Part shown: positions 51,931 to 61,131 of the stretch, one piece after another
How positions within the stretch are numbered: position 1 is the first letter of the stretch
Layout of the letters: each line of letters starts with the position of its first letter
NCBI GenBank assembly: GCA_964409645.1
Contig: CAYPEK010000006.1
Coordinates: 1 to 64,000 of the forward strand
Direction: 5' to 3'
From: CAYPEK01 sp964409645
GTDB taxonomy: Bacteria; UBP15; UBA6099
Length of the DNA: 64,000 nt
Made by a program: the position numbers and the translations under genes
Notes under the pieces: model-generated
Database searches by the model: none
What the model saw: the letters and a program-made list of their open reading frames with translations, nothing else
Told to the model about the DNA's origin: nothing

Positions 51931-54459
51931 ATGAAATTAACAAAAAAACCTGACGCAACAATCGTCGAAGGAAAACAACTGCGACTGACGATCACTCCCC
52001 TCGAAAACGGCGGCGTTTGTTACGACATCGCCGCGCGCGAAAAAAACGGCTGGGTGACGGTTCTCGGCTCGGAACGTTCGACTGTGGCCGCGAATAAGAA
52101 CACGAAAGGCTGCGGGCAGATGATGCGAACCTCGCGGCGAATTATCGAGTTCCCGCAGGAACTCGTGTCGGCGGAGGCGAAGAACGGCATCGCGACTGTT
52201 ATTCTGCGCGGAAAGGCGGACGGCCACACCGCCGAGCAGAAGATGACATTCGGCGACAATGACTCGTACATCAATGTTGTATCCACCGTTAAGCTCGGCC
52301 ACCCGTCGAGGATCGCCGCCGCGGGCACGGCGCACGTTTTCATACCGGACGGGATGCTGTATTCGCAGTATGAACCGCTCGACTTCTGCTGGATACCCCA
52401 TCTTCGCCGACTTCCCGAACACACGATCGGAGACCACGTTTTCAGGTCGCCCGCCGTGATATTCCAGTCTGGGAAAATTATGGGAGCGATCGTTCCCGAC
52501 CTCGACGTGCTCGCGAAGAACCGGCCGATGCCGACCGCGCTCGACGCGAGGCTCGAAATACCGGGCATGCCCGCGCCGGCGTTCTGGTACGGTTTCTGCC
52601 GCTACAAGATCGACGGTCACGTATTTTTCAAGCAGGACGAGCCGGGACGCAAGCCTTGCAAGGGCGATCTTGTGTACGGGTACGATCTGTTGGCAGGCGC
52701 GGACGAGCCGGAACGGCACGCGCACCGCAGGGTGGCAAAGCATCTGTGGGATCGGTACGGTGCGAAGCTGATCCGCAACGTCGAACCGCAGACGGTAACT
52801 TACGACGAATACGCGCGGCGCGCTTATGGGTTTGCGTTCGACCGCGGTAAAATATGGCGGGAGTTCGACCTCGGCGGTAAACGCGCGGGCGGCACGGTCT
52901 CGGTGACTTTCGCCGGCCCGGCGAAAACTAAGTTCATGAATCACGGCGAAATCGAGCGGATGCTGAAGATGCAGAAACTGATCCCGGGCATACACGGCGC
53001 GGCGACGGACAAACTTCTGCAAACCGAATTCGCGAATGACGCTCTCGAATTTATCGTACATAACACCACAATAACGGCCCCTCCGCACATTCTGAATCAG
53101 TCGTGGTTCTGCAATCTACGGACGGCATACGGGGCATTCGCCTATTCGGAGAAGCTCGGCAACGCTTCGCTCAAGGATTACGCATTGAAGATGAAAGAAC
53201 TCGCACTGGGAGCACCCGGCGACCTCGGATTTATGTACTCCGACTGCTACTGCCCGGACGACGGCGATCCGATATGGATGCAGGGAATGAAAGCGTTCGA
53301 GGCGGTCCGCGATTACCACTTGCCGGACAACGCGTGGACGGGCTGGTGGATGCTGCGCTGGTACGAAGAACTCGAAAAAGACGAGCGGCTGCTTGAACGC
53401 GCGAAAGCCGTCGGCGACGCGCTGGCGGCCTCGCAGCTCGAAAGCGGCGCGATCCCCGGCTGGGTGCGGGTGAGGCGCGGCGTGCCGACCGCGGGGGCGA
53501 CGCTACGCGAGAGCGCGCAGACGGCCGCGCCGGGGATGTTCCTCGCGAGGCTGGCGCGAGTGACCGGCGAAGCAAAATATCTGAAAGCGGCCGAGAGCGC
53601 CGCTAAGTTTCTGATCGACAACATATTCCCTGATAACATCTGGTGGGACTACGAAACATTCTTCTCGTGCTCTAAAAAAGATGTCGGAATGAAGGACGCC
53701 GGAACGGGACTGCACTGCATGAACAACCTCTGCATATTCTGGACGGCGGAGATGATGCGCGAACTCGCGGACAAGACAAAGAAGAAAACATATCTCGAAC
53801 ATGGGCTGCGCGCGCTCGACCTGATGATCCTCTGGCAGCAGGCGTGGGACCCGCCCTATCTTTCCATCAACGGGTTCGGCGGGTTCGGCGTGATGAACAC
53901 TGACGGCGAATGGAACGACGCGAGGCAGAGCATGTTCGCGGAATGCCTGACGGCGTACTACGAGCTGACGGGCGAGCGCGAGTATTTCGAGCGCGGGGTG
54001 GCGGCACTGCGGTCGTCGTTCACAACGATGCTGATTCCGGAAAACCGTGCGGTCGCCCCCGGCAACATGAAAAGGTTTATCGCGAAGGACGAAGGCGCAT
54101 CGTACGAGAATTACGGCCACCTCGGGTTTGACCGATGCGCGCCGGGATATCTGATGTTCGACTGGGGGAGCGGCGGAGCGTGCAGCGCGGCGGCGCGTCT
54201 GACCCGCAGGTTCGGCGATATATACATCGACGCGGCGCGCGGAAACGCGTTCGGGCTCGACCTGTGCACGGCGGTGAAGTACAAGACCGGCGAAGGCTCG
54301 CTGTCGCTCGAAATCGACGCCCCGCATAACGACGGAAGAACTCTCATGCTGAAAGCCACGGGTTTGAAACAAGGAAAATACAAGCTCACGGTCAACGGCG
54401 CCGCGCGCGGCACGCATACGGCGGCAGCTTTGCGGGACGGTATAGATGTAGAGCTTTGA
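51931..54459 (+). CDS. Large six-hairpin-glycosidase-like protein
   Basis: An 842-residue protein that I assign only by fold. The first about 350 residues are beta-rich. The middle and C-terminal part (about 370-760) shows the alpha-hairpin repeats of (alpha/alpha)6 glycosidases (GWWMLRWYEELEKDERLLERA, MFLARLARVTGEAKYLKAAE, MFAECLTAYYELTGEREYFE). The last 80 residues are again beta-rich. No signal peptide, so it acts in the cytoplasm, and no catalytic residues can be named with confidence. A strong GGAGG precedes the ATG. The URO-D-like gene begins 19 bp downstream, so they are probably co-transcribed. Confidence 0.65.
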   Translation: MKLTKKPDATIVEGKQLRLTITPLENGGVCYDIAAREKNGWVTVLGSERSTVAANKNTKGCGQMMRTSRRIIEFPQELVSAEAKNGIATVILRGKADGHTAEQKMTFGDNDSYINVVSTVKLGHPSRIAAAGTAHVFIPDGMLYSQYEPLDFCWIPHLRRLPEHTIGDHVFRSPAVIFQSGKIMGAIVPDLDVLAKNRPMPTALDARLEIPGMPAPAFWYGFCRYKIDGHVFFKQDEPGRKPCKGDLVYGYDLLAGADEPERHAHRRVAKHLWDRYGAKLIRNVEPQTVTYDEYARRAYGFAFDRGKIWREFDLGGKRAGGTVSVTFAGPAKTKFMNHGEIERMLKMQKLIPGIHGAATDKLLQTEFANDALEFIVHNTTITAPPHILNQSWFCNLRTAYGAFAYSEKLGNASLKDYALKMKELALGAPGDLGFMYSDCYCPDDGDPIWMQGMKAFEAVRDYHLPDNAWTGWWMLRWYEELEKDERLLERAKAVGDALAASQLESGAIPGWVRVRRGVPTAGATLRESAQTAAPGMFLARLARVTGEAKYLKAAESAAKFLIDNIFPDNIWWDYETFFSCSKKDVGMKDAGTGLHCMNNLCIFWTAEMMRELADKTKKKTYLEHGLRALDLMILWQQAWDPPYLSINGFGGFGVMNTDGEWNDARQSMFAECLTAYYELTGEREYFERGVAALRSSFTTMLIPENRAVAPGNMKRFIAKDEGASYENYGHLGFDRCAPGYLMFDWGSGGACSAAARLTRRFGDIYIDAARGNAFGLDLCTAVKYKTGEGSLSLEIDAPHNDGRTLMLKATGLKQGKYKLTVNGAARGTHTAAALRDGIDVEL

Positions 54460-54478
54460 ACTCGGCCGGAGGTGACAA

Positions 54479-55618
54479 ATGACATCTCGCGAACGCGTGA
54501 AAGCCGCGGCGAAGCGCAAGCCGGTGGATAAGATTCCGCTGATGCTCTGGCTCGAACCGCACACGACGTTGAAGCTTGCCACGGGGCCGATGCCGCCGCG
54601 CAATCCGCTGTACAGAGGCGTTTTCGACGGACTGCGCCTGCTGAGCGACAACCTGCCCTCGAAGGAACTCCGCAACGGCGCGCCGCTGCTCGCTTACGCG
54701 GTGCAGGCGGATTACCAGCGCGAGCTCGGCGCGGACATCGTCGATTTCCACTTCTGCATCTACCCGCTGATGGTGAAGAACTTTACTCTGAACAGAGACG
54801 GCTTTTCGGTGACCGACATTTACGGCGTAACGCGCGGCATGGGTGGCATGTACCTCGAATCGACGGGCCACCCGTGCGAAACGAAGGAAGCCCTCGACCA
54901 ATACGTCTTCCCCGACCTGTCGAACCCGCTGCGATACTCGCACATCGCGGCCTACCGCGCGATGCACCCGGATGCGGCGATAGCGGTGATGTGCCCCGGC
55001 GTGCAGGACTGGTCGCAGCAGTGGCACAAAATGGAGAAGCTGTATGGCGGAATGATACTCTACCCCGACACGATCGAGCGGTTCTTCCGCAAAATGGCGG
55101 AACACACGCTTCAGATAATCCGCGGCGTGCTCCGCGCGGGCGCCGACATCGTTCTCATCGGCGACGATTACGGAACACACAACAGCATGTTGATGTCTAA
55201 AAAGATGTGGGAACGGTTTACGTTTCCGTGCCTGAAAATGCAATGCGAAGAGATACACCGGCACGGAGGGATCGCGATGCTGCATTCTTGCGGATTCGTC
55301 ATGCCGTTACTGGATAAGATAGTCGAGGCCGGGGTGGACATGCTGCATCCGCTTCAGCAGACGGCGGGCAACGACCTATCGGCGGCGAAGGCCGCATACG
55401 GGGACCGGCTGACGTTTGTCACCGGCTTGGACGTGATGACGCTTTCGACGGCCGGACCGGAGGAGGTGCGGGAGTCGATACTGGCGGCGGCGCGGGCGGC
55501 GGCGCCCGGCGGCGGTTTTGTCCTTTGCACGACAAATTATCTTCAGGTTGACACACCGCTGGAAAATATAGATGTAATGTTCAATACTATTAAAGATATA
55601 CAGAACGGGAGGTTTTGA
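54479..55618 (+). CDS. Uroporphyrinogen decarboxylase (URO-D) family protein
   Basis: A 379-residue TIM-barrel protein of the URO-D superfamily. The N-terminus has RERVKAAAKRKPVDKIPLM; the barrel has GADIVLIGDDYGTHN and, near residue 268, LHSCG followed by a later cysteine in VLCTTN, the His-x-Cys plus Cys zinc set of MtaA/CmuA-type corrinoid methyltransferases. It is therefore more likely a methyltransferase than heme-pathway HemE. No corrinoid protein is adjacent. The SD GGAGGTGA is optimal. It overlaps the open frame of the next gene at TTGA. Confidence 0.82.
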   Translation: MTSRERVKAAAKRKPVDKIPLMLWLEPHTTLKLATGPMPPRNPLYRGVFDGLRLLSDNLPSKELRNGAPLLAYAVQADYQRELGADIVDFHFCIYPLMVKNFTLNRDGFSVTDIYGVTRGMGGMYLESTGHPCETKEALDQYVFPDLSNPLRYSHIAAYRAMHPDAAIAVMCPGVQDWSQQWHKMEKLYGGMILYPDTIERFFRKMAEHTLQIIRGVLRAGADIVLIGDDYGTHNSMLMSKKMWERFTFPCLKMQCEEIHRHGGIAMLHSCGFVMPLLDKIVEAGVDMLHPLQQTAGNDLSAAKAAYGDRLTFVTGLDVMTLSTAGPEEVRESILAAARAAAPGGGFVLCTTNYLQVDTPLENIDVMFNTIKDIQNGRF

Positions 55619-55626
55619 GAAACGCC

Positions 55627-56763
55627 ATGCCATGCAAAAGCATACTCACAAAAGTAATGATCTTCGCATTTCTGGCAATGTTCGTCGCGGCAGCGCCCGG
55701 ATGTGCCAAGGAAACCACGGAAAAAAACAAGAGTAAGACCAAGACAACGGCTAAAAAGTCGGAGCCTAAAAAGGCAACGAGCCAGACCACGGAAGCCGAA
55801 GGCGCGTTCATCTACGGCAAGCAAGCGCCTGACATCAACGTGGTGGACGCCGGCGGCAAACCGATTTCTCTCGACGACTACAAGAATAAAACGGTCGTCC
55901 TCGTGTTCTGGGCCGCCGAGTGCGACGTCTGCAAAAAGCAGATTAAGGATCTCGAAGTCGGCATCTCGAAAAAGAAGAACGACGTAGCGATACTTGCAAT
56001 AACGCAGAATGTGAATCCTGATAAAAACCGGGACGCGGCAGACGAATTGAAAAAGTCCAGCAAGACGGCGGTCGCCTTGTTCGATACAAACAACCAGACG
56101 GCAACCGTATATCAAATGTCCGGAATCCCGTATTTCGTGCTGATCGACAAGAAAGGCCGTCTGTCCGGGTCGGGAGTTTTCTCGGTTACGCAGAAGCTGC
56201 AGAGCGACACATTTGTAAACGACGTGATCACGATCGACAAAGGCGGAAAAATCAATCAGTGCGAGTTCGCCGAGCTCGCAACGCCCGAAAAATACGCGAA
56301 AATGATCGGCAAAGAGCCGCCGAATTTCAAGCTGACGGACCTCAACGGAAACGAGGAGTCGCCCCTGTTTTATAAAGGATTCACAAACCTGCTGCTGGTG
56401 TTCTGGTCGCCATCTTGCCCGCACTGCCGGCGCGAGCTGCCGAGGCTCGAAAATTTATACAACAAAAAAGGCAAAGACCTTAACCTGAAAATAGTAAGCG
56501 TGGTGGGTGTGCCGGACAAGAAGGACAAAACATTCGACGAAATAGTGGCCACCGCGCGGCTGATCGCCCTGCAGGATAAGATCAGTTTCCCGGTGGTTCT
56601 GGACACCGGGATGAAACAGCGAGTCGCATACAATGTCGAGGGTGTTCCCTCCCTGTTTCTGGTGGACATGAACGGAAAAATTCGCAACGCGTGGAGCGGC
56701 GAATCACCCAACGTTGGAATGAACATAGAGTGTGCGATCGAAGAAGCCGGCAAAGGCAGGTGA
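55627..56763 (+). CDS. Tandem thioredoxin-domain (TlpA-like) lipoprotein candidate
   Basis: A roughly 378-residue exported protein. A hydrophobic leader (about 10-22) ends at AAPGC, a weak lipobox, so LspA processing to an outer- or inner-membrane lipoprotein is possible. A Lys/Thr-rich linker follows, then two thioredoxin-fold domains in tandem: the first with CDVC (WAAECDVCKKQ) near residue 105, the second with CPHC (WSPSCPHCRRE) near residue 270. Both active sites are intact. It may reduce or shuttle disulfides in the periplasm. The ATG at 55627 is preferred; a TTG at 55615 overlaps the URO-D stop. Confidence 0.82.
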   Translation: MPCKSILTKVMIFAFLAMFVAAAPGCAKETTEKNKSKTKTTAKKSEPKKATSQTTEAEGAFIYGKQAPDINVVDAGGKPISLDDYKNKTVVLVFWAAECDVCKKQIKDLEVGISKKKNDVAILAITQNVNPDKNRDAADELKKSSKTAVALFDTNNQTATVYQMSGIPYFVLIDKKGRLSGSGVFSVTQKLQSDTFVNDVITIDKGGKINQCEFAELATPEKYAKMIGKEPPNFKLTDLNGNEESPLFYKGFTNLLLVFWSPSCPHCRRELPRLENLYNKKGKDLNLKIVSVVGVPDKKDKTFDEIVATARLIALQDKISFPVVLDTGMKQRVAYNVEGVPSLFLVDMNGKIRNAWSGESPNVGMNIECAIEEAGKGR

Positions 56764-56764
56764 C

Positions 56765-59461
56765 ATGCCGGTGAGCGCGGAGAAAAAAAGCGGCAGCGGC
56801 GAAAATACCGCTCGCGCGGCGGAGCCCAACCGGAACCTGTGGTTCTGGACAGCGGGCGTTTTTCTCGCATCGGCCGCTTTCTATATCAAATCCGTTGCGC
56901 CTGATTTTCTCTTCGACGACAACCCTGAATTCATAGCTACATCGCGGTATCTCGGCATCGCTCACCCTCCGGGATATCCGCTTATTTCGCTTATCGGCAA
57001 GCTGTTCTCTTACACCGCCCCGGGAACCGCGGGCATGCCGGTTAACCTGCTCTCCGCTTTCGCCGGCGCGGTTGCGGTCACTCTCGGATTCCTCCTCATA
57101 TACAGAGCGACCCGCTGGATCGCCCCGTCGCTGATCGGCGCGGGAATGATTCTCACATCGAGGCTGTTCTGGGAACAGGCCGGTCAGGTGGATGTTTACG
57201 CCGTCAACGGCATGTTTTTGTTCGCAACCCTTCACTTGATCTGGAGCCTTGACCGATCGCGCCGGGACGCAGCGCGAATCATCGCGCTCTCGGCGATTTT
57301 CATTCTCGCCCTCTTCAACCACTACACGATGGTGCTCGTTTTCCCTGCTTACGCCGTGTATATCTTCTGGCTTTACAGAAGAAGTTTCGACCGGCTGTTG
57401 AAGATAATTCCGACGGTTATACTCGCGGCGGCGGTCGCGTTTTCGGTTCTTATGTATCTGCCGCTGCGTTCAGCGTCCGGCCCGGTGATGAACTGGGACG
57501 AGCAGACGAAAGTAAGCGATTTTTTTAAGCACGTGAAGGGAGTTGACCTGCGGACGGCTACGCCGCGCGTGCCTCTTGCGGTCAAGTGGCGGTTCGTCGA
57601 GGACTATGCGGTGCGCGCGTGGCAGGACAGATCGCCCGCGCTGCTCGTGTTGCTTCCTCTCGGTTTCTGGAGCCTGTTTAAAAAAAAGTCGGCGTTCGGC
57701 CGGCGGCGCGGCGCAATCGTCGCCGCATCGTGGTTCCTGCTATTCGCGGGCTATGTGCTGTTGCCTAACTATCTCTATGGGCCGCGCGCTTCGTACGTCG
57801 TGAAATCATTCCACAGCACATCGCTCATGATGCTCGGATTCATAATGGGGTTCGGCGCATTCGAAGCGTTGTCGCTCGTGAAGCGGGCAAAGCTCCCGTG
57901 GGGCGCTCTGGCCGCGGTCGCGGCGGTGCTGATCGGCCACTCGGCCCTTGCCGGCCGCTCGACGGCGGACCACGCAAACGACCTGATGGCGACTCGGTAC
58001 GGCCGCAACATGCTGCTGTCCGCTTCAAGGGACGCGATTGTTTTCTCAACACTCGAGACGGAAACGTTTCCCATGATGAACCTTCGCGCCACACATTACC
58101 TTCGGCGCGACATCACGCTGCACGGCAGACACGGAGACCCGCTGATCGCCGCCCTCGCCATGGGCCGCAAGGAACAATCCTACCTGCGAATAAACGAAGT
58201 GGCCGATATTCAGAAATATGCGCTTATCAGCACTATATATCAACGCCCGATATTCTTCACAAAGCGTCTGGATATTCAGGACCGCCCCGACCTTGCTGTC
58301 GTAACGAACGGACTTCTCTACCAGCTCGCGTTCGGCGGCAAACCTCTCTACTGGCCGGACCCGTGGCTGCGAATCGACCAGACAGGCATCGACTACAAAT
58401 ATAAGGGATATGACACAATCCAGAGGAATGTCATCAGCCGTTACCTCGTCATGCATGGAGAGCATTACCTCGAAATCGGACAGTGGGATGACGCTATAAA
58501 CCTGTTCGACCGCGCGGCGGAATTTAACCCCGGCTCACGGTTCCTGCGGGCAAACCTTGGAGCAATTTTTCTGCGGATTAACGACTTTAAGCGCGCGCGC
58601 AAGGAATACGAAGAAGGACTCGCCGCGGACCCGGAAAATGTCGAGACGAGCATAGACACGGTCGCGATGTACAGCAACCTGTCGTTTATATACGGCACGT
58701 TCGGCGAGAAGGACAAGGCGCGCGAAGCGATGGAAACCGCGGTGCGCCTCGACCCGGAAAACGGATTGCTTCGTGTCAACTTAGGTAAAACGTATTGGCA
58801 TCTCGAGCGGTGGGTGGACGCGATCCGTCAGCTCGAAGCCGCGAAGAAATACGGCATTACGGATAACGCCGCAGTCTATAATATTCTCGGAATCTGCTAC
58901 GAAAAGATAGGCAAATACAAGAAGGCGGAGGAGAACTACGAGCTCGCGATCACTACAAACCCCGCGCTCGTGGATGTGTACAGAGACTACGGCGTCTTCT
59001 GCGCCTACATCAAAAATGATCCGAAAAAAGCAATCGAGTTGCTGAACATTTATCTCGAACTCGCACCCGGTGTTCAGGACGAGCCCGACATCAGGGTGAA
59101 CCTCGGTTTTCTGAACAAAAGTGTGGGCAACTATCAAGCGTCGGCGGCGGCATTCAGGTCCGCCTTGCTTCTCGGCGCGGACACCACGCTGAGAAAAACG
59201 GCGATCATCTACACCGCGCTCGCGGACTCACTCGACAAGATCGACCTTCCCGCCGATGCAAAAGAAGCCTACGAGAAAGGCCTAGTCGGCACGGAAGACT
59301 ATCCCAAGATTCTCGTCGAATACGCGGACTTCCTCGACAGGCGCAAAATGAACACCGCCTACGCGCTGAAACTGCTCGACCGCTACATGACAATTTCTCC
59401 CAACCCGGAGGATAGAATCCGGGTCGATCTCCTTAGAGCAAAGTTGAAAGCCAGAAAATAG
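56765..59461 (+). CDS. DUF2723 membrane glycosyltransferase-like protein with TPR domain
   Basis: An 898-residue protein. The N-terminal DUF2723 domain (GT-C fold) begins with TM1 at about 27-44 and contains APDFLFDDNPEFIATSRYLG and IAHPPGYPLISLIGKL, the family signature with acidic residues in the first loop. About 10-11 helices extend to about 390. The C-terminal 400 residues hold several TPR units (QWDDAINLFDRAAEFNPGSR; FGEKDKAREAMETAVRLDPE; IGKYKKAEENYELAITTNPA). Such proteins are thought to add sugars to proteins or lipids. It starts 1 bp after the thioredoxin gene stop, with GGCAGG upstream, and is followed by a GT2 gene. Confidence 0.88.
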   Translation: MPVSAEKKSGSGENTARAAEPNRNLWFWTAGVFLASAAFYIKSVAPDFLFDDNPEFIATSRYLGIAHPPGYPLISLIGKLFSYTAPGTAGMPVNLLSAFAGAVAVTLGFLLIYRATRWIAPSLIGAGMILTSRLFWEQAGQVDVYAVNGMFLFATLHLIWSLDRSRRDAARIIALSAIFILALFNHYTMVLVFPAYAVYIFWLYRRSFDRLLKIIPTVILAAAVAFSVLMYLPLRSASGPVMNWDEQTKVSDFFKHVKGVDLRTATPRVPLAVKWRFVEDYAVRAWQDRSPALLVLLPLGFWSLFKKKSAFGRRRGAIVAASWFLLFAGYVLLPNYLYGPRASYVVKSFHSTSLMMLGFIMGFGAFEALSLVKRAKLPWGALAAVAAVLIGHSALAGRSTADHANDLMATRYGRNMLLSASRDAIVFSTLETETFPMMNLRATHYLRRDITLHGRHGDPLIAALAMGRKEQSYLRINEVADIQKYALISTIYQRPIFFTKRLDIQDRPDLAVVTNGLLYQLAFGGKPLYWPDPWLRIDQTGIDYKYKGYDTIQRNVISRYLVMHGEHYLEIGQWDDAINLFDRAAEFNPGSRFLRANLGAIFLRINDFKRARKEYEEGLAADPENVETSIDTVAMYSNLSFIYGTFGEKDKAREAMETAVRLDPENGLLRVNLGKTYWHLERWVDAIRQLEAAKKYGITDNAAVYNILGICYEKIGKYKKAEENYELAITTNPALVDVYRDYGVFCAYIKNDPKKAIELLNIYLELAPGVQDEPDIRVNLGFLNKSVGNYQASAAAFRSALLLGADTTLRKTAIIYTALADSLDKIDLPADAKEAYEKGLVGTEDYPKILVEYADFLDRRKMNTAYALKLLDRYMTISPNPEDRIRVDLLRAKLKARK

Positions 59462-59491
59462 GAAGCGCTCCCGCGCGCAGGCGGCCGCAAA

Positions 59492-60424
59492 ATGCTGCTC
59501 TCGATCTCGATAGTCAACCATAACAACCGCGAAATGCTGGGCGGCTGCCTCGCGAGTCTGCGGGAAAGCATTCGCGGCATGGACTGCGAGGTCATCGTCA
59601 TCGACAACGCTTCCGCCGACGGCAGTGCGGACATGGTACGTGCGAAATATCCCGAGATGCTGCTTTCCGTCAACGACAAGCGGCTCGGATTCGCAGCGAA
59701 CCAGAATCAGGGGCTACGGCTCGCAAAAGGCGAGTTCATAGCGCTGCTCAATAACGATACAATCGTCAAGCCGGGCGCGTTTCAGAACCTCGTGACGTTC
59801 ATGCGCGACAATTCACACGCCGGACTCGTCGGCCCGAAGCTGCTCAACCCGGACGGGTCGGTTCAGGAATCCTGCTTCCGCACCCCCACACTCGGCGTCC
59901 TCTTTAACGACGCCTTTTTCATCAGTTCGATCCTTCCAAGCAATACAACGGTGGGTGGATTCAAAAAATGGAAGCACGACGAGACACGCGAAGTACCATC
60001 GCTGAGCGGCGCATGTCTTTTCGCCCGCGCGGCGGCGATTTCGGAGGTCGGGCTTTTAGACGAGCGGTTCTTTATGTACTTTGAGGATCACGACTGGTGC
60101 CTGCGGTTCCGCCGCGCGGGATGGAAGGTGTGCTTCACGCCGGGCGCGGAGATAATCCACTTCGGCGGCGGCAGCGCCGGACTTCTGGGACACGATCGCT
60201 TCAACGAATTCTACAGAGGAATGAATACGTTTTACGAGAAGCATTACGGGCGCGGATCGTTGCCGGCGGTTGCGCTGCTCAACGTAACCGGCGCTGCGCT
60301 GCGTATAGCCGCGTGGGGTGCATTATCGCCATTCAGTCCTCGCTTCAGAGAGAATTCTCACACGCGCTCGCCATATTTCAAACGCCGCATCAGTTGGTAT
60401 TTGTCATCAAAAAACAAAAGCTGA
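59492..60424 (+). CDS. Family 2 glycosyltransferase
   Basis: A 310-residue GT-A fold enzyme. SISIVNHNNREMLGGCLASL starts the nucleotide-binding half, VIVIDNASADGS follows, LLNNDTIV takes the DXD position, and FFMYFEDHDWCLRFRRAGW carries the ED catalytic-base motif of rhamnosyltransferase-like GT2 enzymes. No transmembrane helix is evident. It probably adds a sugar from a nucleotide donor to a cell-surface glycan. It is 30 bp downstream of the DUF2723 gene. Confidence 0.92.
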   Translation: MLLSISIVNHNNREMLGGCLASLRESIRGMDCEVIVIDNASADGSADMVRAKYPEMLLSVNDKRLGFAANQNQGLRLAKGEFIALLNNDTIVKPGAFQNLVTFMRDNSHAGLVGPKLLNPDGSVQESCFRTPTLGVLFNDAFFISSILPSNTTVGGFKKWKHDETREVPSLSGACLFARAAAISEVGLLDERFFMYFEDHDWCLRFRRAGWKVCFTPGAEIIHFGGGSAGLLGHDRFNEFYRGMNTFYEKHYGRGSLPAVALLNVTGAALRIAAWGALSPFSPRFRENSHTRSPYFKRRISWYLSSKNKS

Positions 60425-60449
60425 AAAAGCCGATATGCAGAGGGTCGAT

Positions 60450-60653
60450 TCAGCGTTCGATTCCGTGATAGCAATAATAGCAGAGAACTTTCAGCACCAC
60501 CGGCCTGCCCTGCGCATCCTGAGAGTATGAAATCTTTAGGCAGTCGCGGCAGCAGAATGCGCCGCACGCTTCGCACCGGCTATGCAGTCCGATCTCGAAA
60601 TCCGCCCCGCACACCGAACACGTCCCCGGCGCAATGCCTTCGGAATAACTCAT
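60450..60653 (-). CDS. Small double zinc-ribbon protein
   Basis: A 67-residue protein made of cysteine pairs: CSVCGADF, CEACGAFCCRDC and CYYC. That is enough for two zinc sites in a treble-clef or RING-like arrangement. It belongs to no family I can name. It is the last gene of the minus-strand carbamoyltransferase group, 33 bp after the SxtJ-like gene, so it may belong to the same transcript. Confidence 0.7.
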   Translation of the reverse strand: MSYSEGIAPGTCSVCGADFEIGLHSRCEACGAFCCRDCLKISYSQDAQGRPVVLKVLCYYCYHGIER

Positions 60654-60686
60654 ATTGATATTCCGCGGATAAATATTTTCATGATT

Positions 60687-61115
60687 TTAAAACCGCTGCT
60701 CGTATCGCTTTTTGTCGAACGAGCTCTCGGGGCGCGAGTCCCAGTATGAAGGCGCTTTCGGGTCGCGGCGGCGCTTCATCGGGTCTTTGCCGAACAGCCG
60801 CATGAGCAGCCCCATCGGGGTGAAAACGAGAAAATATACAACCGAAAGAAGGATCGTGGTACTGATGCGATTCAGTACCATCGCTGCCGCGGTCCAGCCT
60901 TTGAACACCGGCATTAGCAGCGGTGTCGCGACGAATCTTATGAGGATGAAAAACGCAGAGAGTCCGCCGAAAATGTACGCCCCCGTGTGGCGACCCCGGA
61001 GATAAAGCAAAGCCGCGAGAATGCCGAAGAAAAACACGCCGACAACGCCGAACTGGCGCGCGACTTTTGTCCCGCTGGGGGGCGATTCCTTTTTTATTTC
61101 ACCTTCGGTCAACAT
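60687..61115 (-). CDS. SxtJ-family membrane protein
   Basis: A 142-residue protein with three hydrophobic segments (about 22-40, 46-66, 78-104) and a basic C-terminal tail (LMRLFGKDPMKRRRDPKAPSYW). The size, the FGKDP motif and the location next to a NodU-type carbamoyltransferase fit the SxtJ family. Its molecular role is unknown, but it is a regular companion of such carbamoyltransferases. It lies 16 bp downstream of the carbamoyltransferase gene and is probably co-transcribed. Confidence 0.85.
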   Translation of the reverse strand: MLTEGEIKKESPPSGTKVARQFGVVGVFFFGILAALLYLRGRHTGAYIFGGLSAFFILIRFVATPLLMPVFKGWTAAAMVLNRISTTILLSVVYFLVFTPMGLLMRLFGKDPMKRRRDPKAPSYWDSRPESSFDKKRYEQRF

Positions 61116-61131
61116 AACGCCGCGCCGGCCG

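Noticed and set aside
54479..55618. HemE, the heme-pathway uroporphyrinogen decarboxylase
   Set aside because: The protein has methyltransferase-like zinc ligands and lacks the HemE N-terminal motif; no heme genes nearby.
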